From Streptomyces gardneri (GTDB taxonomy: Bacteria; Actinomycetota; Actinomycetes; Streptomycetales; Streptomycetaceae): a stretch of 64,000 nucleotides of DNA. Where the stretch lies: NCBI RefSeq assembly GCF_006539185.1, contig NZ_BJMN01000053.1:1-64000 (forward strand), in the 5' to 3' direction. Positions within the stretch are counted from its first letter, which is position 1. Each line of letters opens with the position of its first letter. The translations under genes were made by a program, and so were the position numbers. The notes beneath the pieces were generated by a model that ran no database searches, had not been told where the DNA came from, and saw nothing but the letters and a program-made list of their open reading frames with translations. Shown piece by piece: positions 1 through 8,634 of this stretch.

Positions 1-2
1 AA

Positions 3-32
3 CAGCCGAAGCGCCTCATCACCTGGGCCTGA
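3..32 (+). CDS. 3' tail of an upstream gene (partial)
   Basis: An open frame enters from the left edge and ends at TGA (30-32), giving the C-terminus QPKRLITWA. A strong hairpin follows at once, which fits the end of a transcription unit. Nine residues are too few to name the protein, and the frame is chosen only because its stop precedes the terminator. Confidence 0.3.
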   Translation, partial: QPKRLITWA

Positions 33-50
33 CAGCAGGCGGGTTCGCCC

Positions 51-64
51 GTTTCACGTGAAAC
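51..64. other. parS centromere-like site (ParB binding)
   Basis: GTTTCACGTGAAAC is a perfect 14-bp palindrome identical to the Streptomyces/Bacillus parS core. ParB spreads from such sites, and in Streptomyces they cluster around oriC. It lies between the end of the left-edge gene and the gene at 110 and overlaps the first bases of the terminator stem. I found no second perfect copy in the window. Confidence 0.9.
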
Positions 65-98
65 ATCCGGTGGTGGCAGCAGCCGCCACCGGATGTTT
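61..98 (+). terminator. Rho-independent-type terminator
   Basis: A 17-bp stem (61-77 with 82-98) closes a 4-nt loop (AGCA), with one internal T-G wobble. The right arm ends in TTT. It would end transcription of the left-edge gene. Its left arm shares four bases with parS. Confidence 0.7.
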
Positions 99-109
99 GG
101 GTTGAGGGC

Positions 110-592
110 ATGGACATCCACCTCGAACCACCGCACGGCGCCGGGCCTCTGGGCATCGGCATGACAGTCGACGAGGCCGTGGCGGTCGTGGAGCCCTGGG
201 GTGGGTCCCGGGTGCGCACCTGGTCGAAGCGCGTCCTGGTGACGGTCCTGACGTCCTGCGACCTGGTGGGGGTAGAGGCGCTCCTGGAGGACGGGAACGC
301 GGTCACAGCCGTCGAGCTGTGGTGCCCGGGCGAAGGGAAGGAGACCTCCACGCGCGTACTCCTCGACGGCGCCGACGTGTTCCGTACCTCCGCCGACGAG
401 CTGCTGCGGGGTCTCGAAGAGCGGGGCCTCCCGGTGCACGACGCCGACGGCGAGGACCCGTTCGTCCCCGGCCTCTCGCTCGGCTTCACCCGCCGCACCT
501 CCCAGGAGGTCAAGCGGACCGAGAGCGGTCTGCCCGTGTGCTTCACCTCCGTCCTCGTCGGCGGCGCGGACTACTACGCCCATCGGCTCTAG
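110..592 (+). CDS. Conserved hypothetical protein, 160 aa
   Basis: I do not recognise a domain. It is a soluble mixed alpha/beta sequence without a signal peptide or membrane segment. The N-terminus (GPLGIGMTVDEAVAVVEPWG) resembles the start of small immunity- or SUKH-like actinomycete proteins only loosely. The ATG follows GAGGG at a good distance, and coding-type third-position bias holds over the whole length. It stands alone between parS/terminator and the GntR gene on the same strand. Confidence 0.6.
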   Translation: MDIHLEPPHGAGPLGIGMTVDEAVAVVEPWGGSRVRTWSKRVLVTVLTSCDLVGVEALLEDGNAVTAVELWCPGEGKETSTRVLLDGADVFRTSADELLRGLEERGLPVHDADGEDPFVPGLSLGFTRRTSQEVKRTESGLPVCFTSVLVGGADYYAHRL

Positions 593-665
593 AGCCGGCA
601 CTCTCCCTCGTCCACGATGCGGACGGGGGGATCTGTTGCACCTCTGTTGTATCTATGCTGTGCGC

Positions 666-1319
666 ATGCCATCCGCTCCCGCCAAGCAGGCCCCCGCTGC
701 CGACCGCGTCTACATGCACGTCAAGCAGGCCGTACTCGACCGGCGGTACGAGGGAGGCACCCTCCTCACCGAGGGCGAACTCGCCCAGGCCGTCGGGGTG
801 TCCAGGACCCCCGTCCGCGAGGCGCTGCTCAAGCTGGAGATGGAAGGGCTGCTCAAGCTCTACCCGAAGAAGGGCGCCCTCGTCCTGGCCGTCTCCGCCC
901 AGGAGATCGCCGACGTCGTCGAGACCCGGCTGCTCGTCGAGGAGTTCGCGGTCCGCCGGGCCGTGCCCGCGTCCGCCGCGCTGATCGAGCGGCTCGAAGA
1001 GCTCCTGGAGGAGCAGAAGCGGCGCGCGGAGGCCGGGGACCTCGCCGAGGTCGCGATCACCGACCGCTGCTTCCACGCCGAGATCGTCCGCCACGCCGGC
1101 AACCAGATCCTCTCCCGCCTCTACGACCAGCTCCGCGACCGCCAGCTCCGCATGGGCGTCGCCGTGATGCAGTCCCAGCCGGACCGGATCGCCAAGAACA
1201 TCACCGAACACGCCGAGATCCTCGACCGGATCCGCGCCGGCGACGTGGAGGGCGCGGCCCACTGCGTCCGCCAGCACCTCAGCTGGGTCAAGGTCCTGGT
1301 CCGGGGTGAGGACCGGTGA
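666..1319 (+). CDS. GntR-family transcriptional regulator, FadR/FCD type
   Basis: This is a 217-aa DNA-binding regulator. The winged helix-turn-helix lies at about residues 10-75, with the signature LAQAVGVSRTPVREALLKLE. A C-terminal helical FCD ligand domain follows, with the metal/ligand-type histidines in FHAEIVRHAGN and later helices. I chose the ATG at 666 because homologues start near it; an in-frame ATG at 636 would add an odd Cys-rich leader. TTGCAC near 634 and TATCTATG just ahead suggest a promoter so close that the mRNA may be leaderless. The stop overlaps the start of the MFS gene (GTGA), so it probably controls that transporter. The ligand is unknown; FCD regulators usually sense small organic acids. 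Confidence 0.88.
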   Translation: MPSAPAKQAPAADRVYMHVKQAVLDRRYEGGTLLTEGELAQAVGVSRTPVREALLKLEMEGLLKLYPKKGALVLAVSAQEIADVVETRLLVEEFAVRRAVPASAALIERLEELLEEQKRRAEAGDLAEVAITDRCFHAEIVRHAGNQILSRLYDQLRDRQLRMGVAVMQSQPDRIAKNITEHAEILDRIRAGDVEGAAHCVRQHLSWVKVLVRGEDR

Positions 1320-2626
1320 GCAGGTCCTACGGCTCCGCCGTCACCCTCCCCGGCGACCCTCCCGGCGGCCGCCGGGCCGCCCTCGTCTGGGGCGTCGGTG
1401 TCGCCGTCTACTTCGTCGCCGTCATCTTCCGCACGTCCCTGGGCGTCGCCGGACTCGACGCCGCCGACCGCTTCGACGTCAACGCCTCCGCGCTCTCGAC
1501 CTTCTCCATACTCCAGCTGCTCGTCTACGCGGGCATGCAGATACCCGTCGGGCTCATGGTCGACCGGCTCGGCACCAAGAAGGTCCTGGTCATCGGGGTC
1601 CTGCTCTTCACCCTCGGCCAGCTGGGCTTCGCGCTCTCGCCCACCTACGGCACGGCGCTCGCCTCCCGCGCGCTCCTCGGCTGCGGCGACGCCATGACCT
1701 TCATCAGCGTCCTGCGGCTCGGCAGCCGCTGGTTCCCCGCCCGGCGCGGCCCGCTCATCGGCCAGGTCGCCGCCCTCTTCGGCATGGCCGGCAACCTCGT
1801 CTCGACCGTCTTCATCGCCCGCGCCCTGCACGGCCTCGGCTGGACGACCACCTTCGTCGGCAGCTCGCTCGCGGGTGTCCTCGTCCTCGTCCTGCTGCTG
1901 CTCTTCCTCAAGGACCACCCCGAGGGGTACGAGCCCGAGCCCGCCCAGCACGCCGGCGCCGCGTTCGTACGCCGCCAGATCGCCCAGTCGTGGCGGGAGC
2001 CCGGCACCCGCCTCGGGATGTGGGTCCACTTCACGACCCAGTTCCCTGCCATGGTGTTCCTGCTGCTGTGGGGGCTGCCGTACCTCGTCGAGGCGCAGGG
2101 GCTGTCCCGCGGCACGGCGGGCGAGCTGCTGACCCTGGTCGTGCTCTCGAACATGGTCGTCGGCCTCGCCTACGGGCAGATCATCGCCCGCCACCACAAG
2201 GCCCGGGCCCCGCTCGCCCTCGGTACGGTCGCGGCCACCGCACTCCTGTGGGGGACCACCCTCGCGTACCCCGGCGACCACGCCCCGATGTGGCTGCTGA
2301 TCACCCTCTGCCTGGTCCTCGGGGCCTGCGGACCGGCCTCGATGATCGGCTTCGACTTCGCGCGCCCGGCCAATCCGCCGGAGCGTCAGGGCACCGCCTC
2401 GGGCATCGTCAACATGGGTGGTTTCGTCGCCTCGATGACGACGCTGCTCGCCGTCGGCGTGCTGCTCGACGCGACCGGAGGCAACTACCGGATCGCGTTC
2501 TCGTCGGTCTTCGTCCTGGAGGCGGTCGGCGTCGTGCAGATCCTGCGCCTCAAGGCCCGCACCCACCGCAGGGAACGGGAACGGCTCGTCGCGAGCCGCG
2601 TGGAGGCCGTGCACGTACCGGCCTGA
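1316..2626 (+). CDS. Major facilitator superfamily transporter
   Basis: This 436-aa membrane protein has about 12 hydrophobic segments. The MFS loop 2-3 signature is seen as GLMVDRLGTKKVLVIG. The GTG start overlaps the stop of the GntR gene by four bases, so translation is likely coupled and the two form an operon. It probably imports or exports the compound sensed by that regulator, but the sequence does not show the substrate. The 3' end runs straight into a 19-bp tandem repeat array. Confidence 0.85.
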   Translation: MSRSYGSAVTLPGDPPGGRRAALVWGVGVAVYFVAVIFRTSLGVAGLDAADRFDVNASALSTFSILQLLVYAGMQIPVGLMVDRLGTKKVLVIGVLLFTLGQLGFALSPTYGTALASRALLGCGDAMTFISVLRLGSRWFPARRGPLIGQVAALFGMAGNLVSTVFIARALHGLGWTTTFVGSSLAGVLVLVLLLLFLKDHPEGYEPEPAQHAGAAFVRRQIAQSWREPGTRLGMWVHFTTQFPAMVFLLLWGLPYLVEAQGLSRGTAGELLTLVVLSNMVVGLAYGQIIARHHKARAPLALGTVAATALLWGTTLAYPGDHAPMWLLITLCLVLGACGPASMIGFDFARPANPPERQGTASGIVNMGGFVASMTTLLAVGVLLDATGGNYRIAFSSVFVLEAVGVVQILRLKARTHRRERERLVASRVEAVHVPA

Positions 2627-2721
2627 GCATCAGCGGGGCGTCACCGGATCAGCGGGACGTCACCGCATCGGATGGGCGTCATCGCATCAGCGGGACGTTT
2701 CCGCATCAGCGGGGCGTCACC
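2627..2721. repeat. Five 19-bp tandem repeats across convergent stop codons
   Basis: Units start at 2627, 2646, 2665, 2684 and 2703, with the consensus GCATCAGCGGGRCGTCACC. Units 1 and 5 are identical; unit 3 is the most diverged. The array fills the gap between the MFS stop (2624-2626) and the stop of the minus-strand gene (2706-2708). Its last unit runs into that gene's 3' coding end. Confidence 0.85.
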
Positions 2722-3533
2722 GCGAAGTTGTCGAGGATCGCCCGCGCCAGGCCCTCGTCGCCCTCCGTCTTGATCCGGTCGGCGACGTCGGCCGGCCGGA
2801 CGCGGCCGCAGGCGAGCCGTACGAACGTCTCCCAGTCCGTCGCGAGCGTCACCGCCGGGCCCAGCGAGGGCGCGCCGTCGACCGAGCCCCGGCCGTCCGC
2901 GTCGACCCGCACGGTCCGCAGGAACTCCACCGGGCCGGTCACGTCGAGCACCACCGCCGAGGAGGCGGGCGCCCCGGCGTCCTTGGCGACGACCTTCGGG
3001 AGCGCCTCCAGGAGCACGTCCCGCGTGACGTGCGCGCCGGCCGAGTCCAGGTTGCCCGGCACGCCGAGCGCGGTCCGCAGGTCCTGCTCGTGCACCCACA
3101 CGTCGAAGGCGCGCATCCGGTAGGCCAGTTCCAGGGACTGCTCGGCGCCGAGGGGGGCGCGGATCTGGTGCTCGGGGGAGCGGTTCTCGTTGCGGAGCTG
3201 CCGGGCCCGGCGGATCAGGATGTACTCCAGCTCCGAGGTCATCTCCGGCGCGGTGTGGTGCCGCCGCACATCGACCTGGACTTCCATGTAGCGGGCGAAG
3301 TCGCTGCGTACGTGGTACAGATCGCGCGGCAGGGAGTGGATCGGGCGCGGGTCGCCGAGCATCTCCGTCTCCATGCCGATGACATGGGAGACGATGTCCC
3401 GAACCGACCAGCCGATGCACGGAGTAGGCCGGTTCCACTCGCCCTCCACAAGCGGCTGCACCAGCTCGGCTATCGCCTCGATGGAGTGGGTCCAGGCGTC
3501 GGCGTAGTTCTGGAGGCTGGGATGGACGGTCAC
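2706..3533 (-). CDS. Maleylpyruvate isomerase-family mycothiol-dependent protein
   Basis: This 275-aa protein has an N-terminal DinB-like four-helix MDMPI domain (about residues 10-165) and a C-terminal SCP2-like alpha/beta part. Family metal ligands are visible: the histidine in VRDIVSHVIGME and the motif FDVWVHEQDLR. Such proteins use mycothiol, the actinobacterial low-molecular-weight thiol, in isomerisation or thiol-transfer reactions. The actual substrate is unknown. The GTG start is preceded by GAGGGG seven bases upstream. It converges on the MFS gene and is divergent from the nitrilase gene. Confidence 0.85.
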   Translation of the reverse strand: MTVHPSLQNYADAWTHSIEAIAELVQPLVEGEWNRPTPCIGWSVRDIVSHVIGMETEMLGDPRPIHSLPRDLYHVRSDFARYMEVQVDVRRHHTAPEMTSELEYILIRRARQLRNENRSPEHQIRAPLGAEQSLELAYRMRAFDVWVHEQDLRTALGVPGNLDSAGAHVTRDVLLEALPKVVAKDAGAPASSAVVLDVTGPVEFLRTVRVDADGRGSVDGAPSLGPAVTLATDWETFVRLACGRVRPADVADRIKTEGDEGLARAILDNFAVTPR

Positions 3534-3688
3534 GGGACCCCTCGGCGGTTCTTCGGTGCGCGGGCTGAAAACACGACTGGGTGGGAGGCTCGGACGCTAA
3601 GTTACGCTGCCCGAAGGCACCCCGGCAGTGCTTTCGTGTGACGATCGTAGGCCGGTGTTGACGGCTCGAATGCCAGGACGGTGGTAGT

Positions 3689-4492
3689 GTGCGCGCCTCG
3701 CTGATCCAGATCGCGGTAGACCCGGACGAACCGGTCGACGACCGACGGGCCCGCGTGGCCCGTCTCGTACGGGAGGAATCCGGCCACGCCGACCTTGTCG
3801 TCCTGCCGGAACTGTGGACCGTCGGCGCCTTCGCGTCCGACCTCTTCGCCGCCGAGTCCGAGCCGCTGAACGGCCCCACCCACCGGGTGATGGCGGAGGC
3901 CGCGCGGGACGCCGGGGTCTGGCTGCACGCCGGCTCCTTCGTCGAGGCGGAGGGCGGCGCCCTCTACAACACCTCGCTGGTCCTCTCCCCCGACGGCGAA
4001 CTCGCCGCCTCCTACCGCAAGATCCACCGCTTCGGCTTCGACAAGGGCGAGGCGGTGCTGATGGCCGCCGGGGAGGACCTGGTCACCGTCGACCTGCCGC
4101 ACCTCACGCTCGGCGTCGGCACCTGCTACGACCTGCGCTTCCCCGAGCTCTTCCGCGGCCTCGTCGACGCGGGCGCCCAGGCCTTCGTCGTCCCGGCCGG
4201 CTGGCCCGCGCTCCGCCGCGGGCACTGGACGCTCCTCGCCCGGGCGCGGGCGGTCGAGAACCAGGCGTACGTCCTCGCCTGCGGCACCGCCGGCACCCAC
4301 GCGGGCGTCGAACAGGCCGGGCACTCGATCGTCGTCGACCCGTGGGGCGAGGTCCTCGCGGAGGCGGGCCCGGACGAGGAGATCCTGCGGGTCGTCCTCG
4401 ACCCGGCGAAGGTGACGACGACGCGCGAGCAGTTCCCGGCGCTCAAGGACCGGGTCCTGGGCGTCACGGCACCGCCCGCGCGCCGCGGCTGA
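3689..4492 (+). CDS. Carbon-nitrogen hydrolase (nitrilase superfamily, omega-amidase-like)
   Basis: This 267-aa cytosolic amidase-type enzyme has the full catalytic triad in family context: Glu41 (VVLPELW), Lys111 (SYRKIHRFG) and Cys146 (GVGTCYDLRFPE). Length and motifs fit the branch that includes omega-amidase and N-carbamoyl or deaminated-glutathione amidases. Choosing among these needs a phylogeny. The GTG start lacks a clear ribosome-binding site. It is divergent from the mycothiol isomerase gene and has its own short upstream region. Confidence 0.85.
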   Translation: MRASLIQIAVDPDEPVDDRRARVARLVREESGHADLVVLPELWTVGAFASDLFAAESEPLNGPTHRVMAEAARDAGVWLHAGSFVEAEGGALYNTSLVLSPDGELAASYRKIHRFGFDKGEAVLMAAGEDLVTVDLPHLTLGVGTCYDLRFPELFRGLVDAGAQAFVVPAGWPALRRGHWTLLARARAVENQAYVLACGTAGTHAGVEQAGHSIVVDPWGEVLAEAGPDEEILRVVLDPAKVTTTREQFPALKDRVLGVTAPPARRG

Positions 4493-4609
4493 CGCCTGGG
4501 CCTGGGGGCGGGCGGCTCGGGCGGATGGGTGGTTGAGGCTCGGCGGCCGGCTCTCGGTGCCTGACGCCGGGCGGCTGAAGTCGGAGGCGGGCGCGCTGCG
4601 CGTCCGCCT

Positions 4610-5206
4610 CTAGTACTGGCTCTCCGCCCAGAACTGCGTGATGCGGGAGAAGCCCGCGCGGACCGCCCCGCCCCGGGTGAGCGCCGCGCGGTCCACCCCC
4701 GCGAAGATCAGCGCCAGGGACAGGTCCGCCGCCGCCGCGCGGCCCGCCACCGTCACGTCCAGCTGCCGTCGCTTTCCGCGTACGGACACGGTGACGCCCG
4801 GGTCCTCGGCGTCCGCCTCCCGGGTGAGCATCCAGGAGCGCCGGTTCACGGCCCACAGCCGGTATCGGTCACCGCCGTACCGCAGGTTCAGCCCCCGCTG
4901 CCTGGCGGTCGCGCCGAAACGATTCCGCGACACGTACACATGGGCGTCGCCGACGCGGAGGGTCGCGCGGTTCAGGGTCGGCAGCCGGACCACGTCCGTG
5001 TGGATGCCCCGCGCCTCGTACGAGGCCGGCGGGACCAGCCCGCCCCGCAGCTCCGACATCACCACCTCCGGCACCGTCCGGCGCAGCGGCGCTTCCACCG
5101 TGATCTCGCCGAACTCGACGGACGCGCCCTGCCAGCCGGCCTTCCGCTCGTACCCCTTGCCCTCGCGCCATGGGCGCAGCGTGAACGGCGTGACGGTGGT
5201 GTGCAT
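4610..5206 (-). CDS. Conserved hypothetical protein, 198 aa
   Basis: I recognise no named domain. The protein is soluble, rich in beta-strand-like stretches and basic, and it ends in FWAESQY. The start at 5206 is set by a strong GAGGGGGC ribosome-binding site; an in-frame ATG further upstream (5251) has none. The 3' end overlaps a GC-rich inverted repeat that may serve as terminator. It lies just downstream of the MocR gene on the same strand, with 28 bp between them, so the two may be co-transcribed. Confidence 0.65.
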   Translation of the reverse strand: MHTTVTPFTLRPWREGKGYERKAGWQGASVEFGEITVEAPLRRTVPEVVMSELRGGLVPPASYEARGIHTDVVRLPTLNRATLRVGDAHVYVSRNRFGATARQRGLNLRYGGDRYRLWAVNRRSWMLTREADAEDPGVTVSVRGKRRQLDVTVAGRAAAADLSLALIFAGVDRAALTRGGAVRAGFSRITQFWAESQY

Positions 5207-5234
5207 GGCGCCCCCTCGGCCTCGTGCGTGCTCT

Positions 5235-6722
5235 TCAGACGACGATCGCATGGAGCGACGCGCGCTCCGGATCCGGGCCCGGAGCGTACTCCGCCCAGGC
5301 CGCCGCCAGCCTCCGTACCGCCTCCGTCAGGACCTCGGGCGGAGCGAGGAAGTGGAGCCTGAGGTGGCGGAGACTGCCGCCGAGGGCGTCGGCCGTGGCG
5401 CCCGGGAGGACGGCGACCCCGTGCCGGAGGGCGAGTTGGGCGAAGGAGACGCCGTCGCCGTGCGGGAGCCGTACCCACAGCGTCTGGCCGCCCGTCGTCG
5501 GCGCGCAGGACCAGGAGGGCAGCCGCCGGGCGAGCTCGGCCCTGAGGTGGTCGTGGCCCGCGCGCACCGCCGCGGTCCGGGCGGCGAGGACGGGGGCGAA
5601 GTCGTCGAGGAGGCGGATCGCGACCAGTTGGGACGGGAGGTCGCTGCCCAGGTCGTGGAGGGCCTTGAGCCGGGCGAGCCGGGCGATCAGCGGCGCCGGA
5701 CCCCGCACCCAGCCGATCCGCAGCCCGCCCCACACCACCTTGCTCAGCGAGCCGACGGAGATCACCTCGCCGTACGCGGCGGACGGGACGCCGGAGGACG
5801 GGACCCCGGCCGGTGTCGTCGTCGCGTCCGCGTCGAAGGCCAGGTCGGCGAGGACCTCGTCGTCGACGAGCGGCACGCCCAGCGCGTTCGCCGCCTCGAC
5901 GAGCCGGCGGGCGGCGAGCGGCGGGAGGACGGTCCCGGTCGGGTTCTGGAAGCGGGGCACGACATAGGCGAGGGCCGGACGGTGACGCTCCATCACCCGC
6001 ACCGCCTCCGCCACGTCCACACCGTCGGGACCCACCGCCACCGGCAGCGGTACGGCCGCCGCCTCCCGGAAGAGATCGAGCGCCCCCGGATACGTCGGCG
6101 CCTCCACCAGCACCCCGTCGCCGGGCGCGAGCAGCAGCCGGGTGAGCAGCGAGAGCCCCTGCTGGGCGCCGGTGGTGACCAGGATCCGCTCCGGACCGGT
6201 CGGCACACCCCGCGCCTCGTACCGCGCGGCGACCGCCGCCCGCAGCGCCCCGAGCCCGGCCGGGTGGTAGCCGAGGTCCGCGTCCGGCAGGACGAGGGAG
6301 TTGTACGCCTCCGCCAGCTCGGGCGGCGGCTGCGAGGGCGCGGCGCAGCTCAGCAGGATCACGTCGTCGGGCGACTCCAGGAGATGCAGGAAGAGCGGGT
6401 TGGATGTCTCGGTCACCCGGGGCCGTTCCGGCGCGAGAGCCGCCCGGGCGACCCGGGTGCCGCTGCCCTGGCGCCGTACGAGCCGCCCCTCCTGACGGAG
6501 CGTGTCGTAGGCGGCGACGACCGTCGTACGGCCCACGGCGAGGGCCGCCGCGAGCCGCCGGTCCGGGGGCAGCGCGGCGCCGGGCGGCAGCGCCCCCTCG
6601 TCGATCAGGCGGCGCAGCCGGGCGGCGAGCAGGAGGTAGAGCGGGCCGCGCCCGGCGGACCAGCGGCCGAGCCGGGCGACCAGCGCGTCGATCGTGTGCG
6701 GGGAGAGGCTGATTGGCTCCAT
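5235..6722 (-). CDS. MocR-type regulator (GntR wHTH + aminotransferase domain)
   Basis: This 495-aa protein has a winged HTH at about residues 25-95 (PPDRRLAAALAVGRTTVVAA). A class I aminotransferase-fold domain follows from about 110 to 480. PLP-site residues are in place: Asn260 (RFQNPTG), Asp287 and the Schiff-base Lys328 (SVGSLSKVVWGG). MocR proteins usually regulate by binding PLP or amino-acid adducts rather than as enzymes. It is divergent from a trans-sulfuration-type PLP lyase, with only 63 bp between the starts. That gap holds three GATTGG elements, so the lyase is the likely target along with its own gene. Confidence 0.88.
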   Translation of the reverse strand: MEPISLSPHTIDALVARLGRWSAGRGPLYLLLAARLRRLIDEGALPPGAALPPDRRLAAALAVGRTTVVAAYDTLRQEGRLVRRQGSGTRVARAALAPERPRVTETSNPLFLHLLESPDDVILLSCAAPSQPPPELAEAYNSLVLPDADLGYHPAGLGALRAAVAARYEARGVPTGPERILVTTGAQQGLSLLTRLLLAPGDGVLVEAPTYPGALDLFREAAAVPLPVAVGPDGVDVAEAVRVMERHRPALAYVVPRFQNPTGTVLPPLAARRLVEAANALGVPLVDDEVLADLAFDADATTTPAGVPSSGVPSAAYGEVISVGSLSKVVWGGLRIGWVRGPAPLIARLARLKALHDLGSDLPSQLVAIRLLDDFAPVLAARTAAVRAGHDHLRAELARRLPSWSCAPTTGGQTLWVRLPHGDGVSFAQLALRHGVAVLPGATADALGGSLRHLRLHFLAPPEVLTEAVRRLAAAWAEYAPGPDPERASLHAIVV

Positions 6723-6747
6723 TGCCGAACCAATCTGCCGGGATTGG
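6711..6747. promoter_or_regulatory. Probable MocR operator in divergent promoter
   Basis: GATTGG occurs at 6711-6716 and 6742-6747 as direct repeats, 31 bp apart (three helical turns). Between them, CCAATC at 6730-6735 makes an inverted partner. Direct plus inverted half-sites are the usual design of MocR operators. The first copy overlaps the start region of the regulator gene. Confidence 0.6.
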
Positions 6748-6785
6748 ACCTGGGAAGGCAAACGCCCGGTCCGGAGACTGTCCGC

Positions 6786-8066
6786 ATGAGCCACGCCGAC
6801 TCCGCTTCCGCGCCCGCCGATTCCGCTCCCACGCCCGTCCCCGCCGCAACGTCTGCGCACCCCGAGGCGATCCGGCCCGAGATCCGCCCCGAGACCCTCG
6901 CCGTGCACCCGCCGCACGTCGAGATCACCGGCAGCAGGCCGCTCGGCGTCCCGCTCCACCAGGGCCACGTCTTCGCCTTCGACTCGGCCGACGCCCTCGC
7001 CGAGGCCTTCACCTCCCCCGACGCGTTCATGTACAGCCGGCACGGCAACCCCACCGTCCGCACCCTGGAGGACGCCGTGGCCCGCCTCGAAGGCGGGGCC
7101 GCCGGACTCTCCTTCGCCTCCGGCATGGGCGCGATCAGCGGCATCCTCCACGCCCTGCTCGGCAGCGGAGGCCATGTCATCGCCCAGACCTGCCTGTACG
7201 GCGGTACGTACGCGGTCCTCACCGACCTCGCCACGCGCTGGGGCGTCGACGTCACCTACGTCTCCGGCACGGACCCGGAGGAGGTCCGGGAGGCCCTGCG
7301 CCCCGAGACCCGGCTCCTCTACCTGGAGACCATCGCCAACCCGACCACCCGCGTCTCCGACCTGCCCGCGCTCGCCGCCGTCGCGGGCGAGGCCGGGGTG
7401 CCGGTCGTCGTCGACAACACCTTCGCCTCCCCGCTGCTCTGCCGGCCCCTCCACCACGGCGCCGACATCGTCGTCCACTCCGCGACCAAGTACCTCGCGG
7501 GCCACGCGGACGTCCTCGGCGGCATGGCCGTCTTCAAGGACCCCGAGCTCCACCGCAGTGTCCGCCGCCACACGGTCGAACAGGGCGCGTCCACCGACCC
7601 GTTCGCGGCCTGGCTCACCCTGCGCGGCATGCAGACCCTGTCGCTGCGCATCGCGCGCCAGTGCGCGAACGCCGCCGAGCTCGGCGCCCGGCTCGCCGCG
7701 CACCCGGCGGTCGCGGCCGTCCGGCACCCCGCGCTCGCGAGCCACCCGGACCGGGAGATCGCCGAGCGGCTGCTGCCGGACGGGGGCGGCGGGGTGATCT
7801 CGGTCGATCTCGCGGGCGGCCGGGAGGCGGGCCGGATCTTCGTCGAGGCGGTGCGCGTGGCGTCGCTGAGCGTCTCCCTGGGCGACGTGAAGACCCTGGT
7901 CATGCACCCGGCCTCCACCTCGCACCACCAGCTCGACGCGGAGGCCCTGGCGGCGGCGGGCATCGGCCCGGGCACGGTCAGGATCTCGGTCGGCATCGAG
8001 CACGTCGAGGACCTGTGGACGGACCTGGAGCAGGCCTTGGAGCAGGCCCTGGCGAAGGCCGGGTAG
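6786..8066 (+). CDS. Cys/Met metabolism PLP-dependent enzyme (trans-sulfuration family)
   Basis: This 426-aa fold-type I PLP enzyme is of the cystathionine gamma-synthase/gamma-lyase, methionine gamma-lyase and O-acetylhomoserine sulfhydrylase family. The PLP lysine is Lys235 (HSATKYLAGHAD), Asp210 pairs with the pyridine nitrogen, and the phosphate-contact motif is YSRHGNPT (83-90). The position that carries a catalytic cysteine in true methionine gamma-lyases is glycine here (LYGGTY), which argues against that activity. The first 30 residues are an Ala/Pro-rich tail not typical of the family. It is divergent from the MocR regulator that probably controls it. Confidence 0.88.
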   Translation: MSHADSASAPADSAPTPVPAATSAHPEAIRPEIRPETLAVHPPHVEITGSRPLGVPLHQGHVFAFDSADALAEAFTSPDAFMYSRHGNPTVRTLEDAVARLEGGAAGLSFASGMGAISGILHALLGSGGHVIAQTCLYGGTYAVLTDLATRWGVDVTYVSGTDPEEVREALRPETRLLYLETIANPTTRVSDLPALAAVAGEAGVPVVVDNTFASPLLCRPLHHGADIVVHSATKYLAGHADVLGGMAVFKDPELHRSVRRHTVEQGASTDPFAAWLTLRGMQTLSLRIARQCANAAELGARLAAHPAVAAVRHPALASHPDREIAERLLPDGGGGVISVDLAGGREAGRIFVEAVRVASLSVSLGDVKTLVMHPASTSHHQLDAEALAAAGIGPGTVRISVGIEHVEDLWTDLEQALEQALAKAG

Positions 8067-8098
8067 CGGGCGGGTCCCCCGCCGGCCGACCGGTTGGT

Positions 8099-8590
8099 TC
8101 AGCCCTCGCGCTCCCGCTCGGCCATCCGGATCACGCACACGGCCACGGCGACGAGCAGGGCCGCGTCCGCGTCCTCACGGACCACGTTCACGGCGTACGT
8201 CTCGCGGACGTGGAACCACTGGCGGGAGATGTGGGCCAGGAGTTCGCCGTCGTACTCGACGGTGAACTCCCGGTCCAGGATCCGCCCGCTGACGTCCAGT
8301 TCGGTGCCCTCGACGAGGGTCACCCGGTAGTGGTTGCGCAGGAGCGAGAGCCGCTTGCGGCGGATGCTCGCGAGGGGCTGCCCGTCCCGCTCGATCGTCA
8401 TCGAGTCCCGCAGGCTGAACACCTTCTGGCGCAGGGTGATCAGCACCTGCCCGTCAGGACCCTTCAGCTCCAGGGTGTCGCGCAGCCGCATGGCCTTGCC
8501 GTCGACGAGGAAGGCGTGGCGGCCCTGCTCGTCCTCGATCCAGTAGTCGTCGCCGATCGCGAAGATCTTGTCCCGTACGAGGTATTTCAC
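8099..8590 (-). CDS. LURP-one-related (LOR/scramblase-like) protein
   Basis: This 163-aa protein starts with the family hallmark MKYLVRDKIFAIGDDYWIED and continues as a run of short beta strands (a Tubby/scramblase-like barrel). The C-terminal stretch (AALLVAVAVCVIRMAE) is hydrophobic and may be the central buried helix of this fold. Bacterial members have no settled function; membrane or phospholipid association has been proposed. The gene follows the DUF4239 gene on the same strand. Confidence 0.82.
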   Translation of the reverse strand: MKYLVRDKIFAIGDDYWIEDEQGRHAFLVDGKAMRLRDTLELKGPDGQVLITLRQKVFSLRDSMTIERDGQPLASIRRKRLSLLRNHYRVTLVEGTELDVSGRILDREFTVEYDGELLAHISRQWFHVRETYAVNVVREDADAALLVAVAVCVIRMAEREREG

Positions 8591-8634
8591 GCGGATATGC
8601 CTGCCCCAAAGCTTTGTTTCTCACGCGGTGGATC

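Noticed and set aside
3658..3690. TTGACG and TAGTGT as a promoter of the nitrilase gene
   Set aside because: The spacing is 21 bp, too long for a housekeeping promoter, and the second element overlaps the start codon.
4638..8066. Very long plus-strand open frame of more than 1100 codons
   Set aside because: Only its end (from 6786) is a gene. The earlier part is antisense to two minus-strand genes with clear families and shows the Arg/Pro/Gly-rich composition of shadow frames in high-GC DNA.
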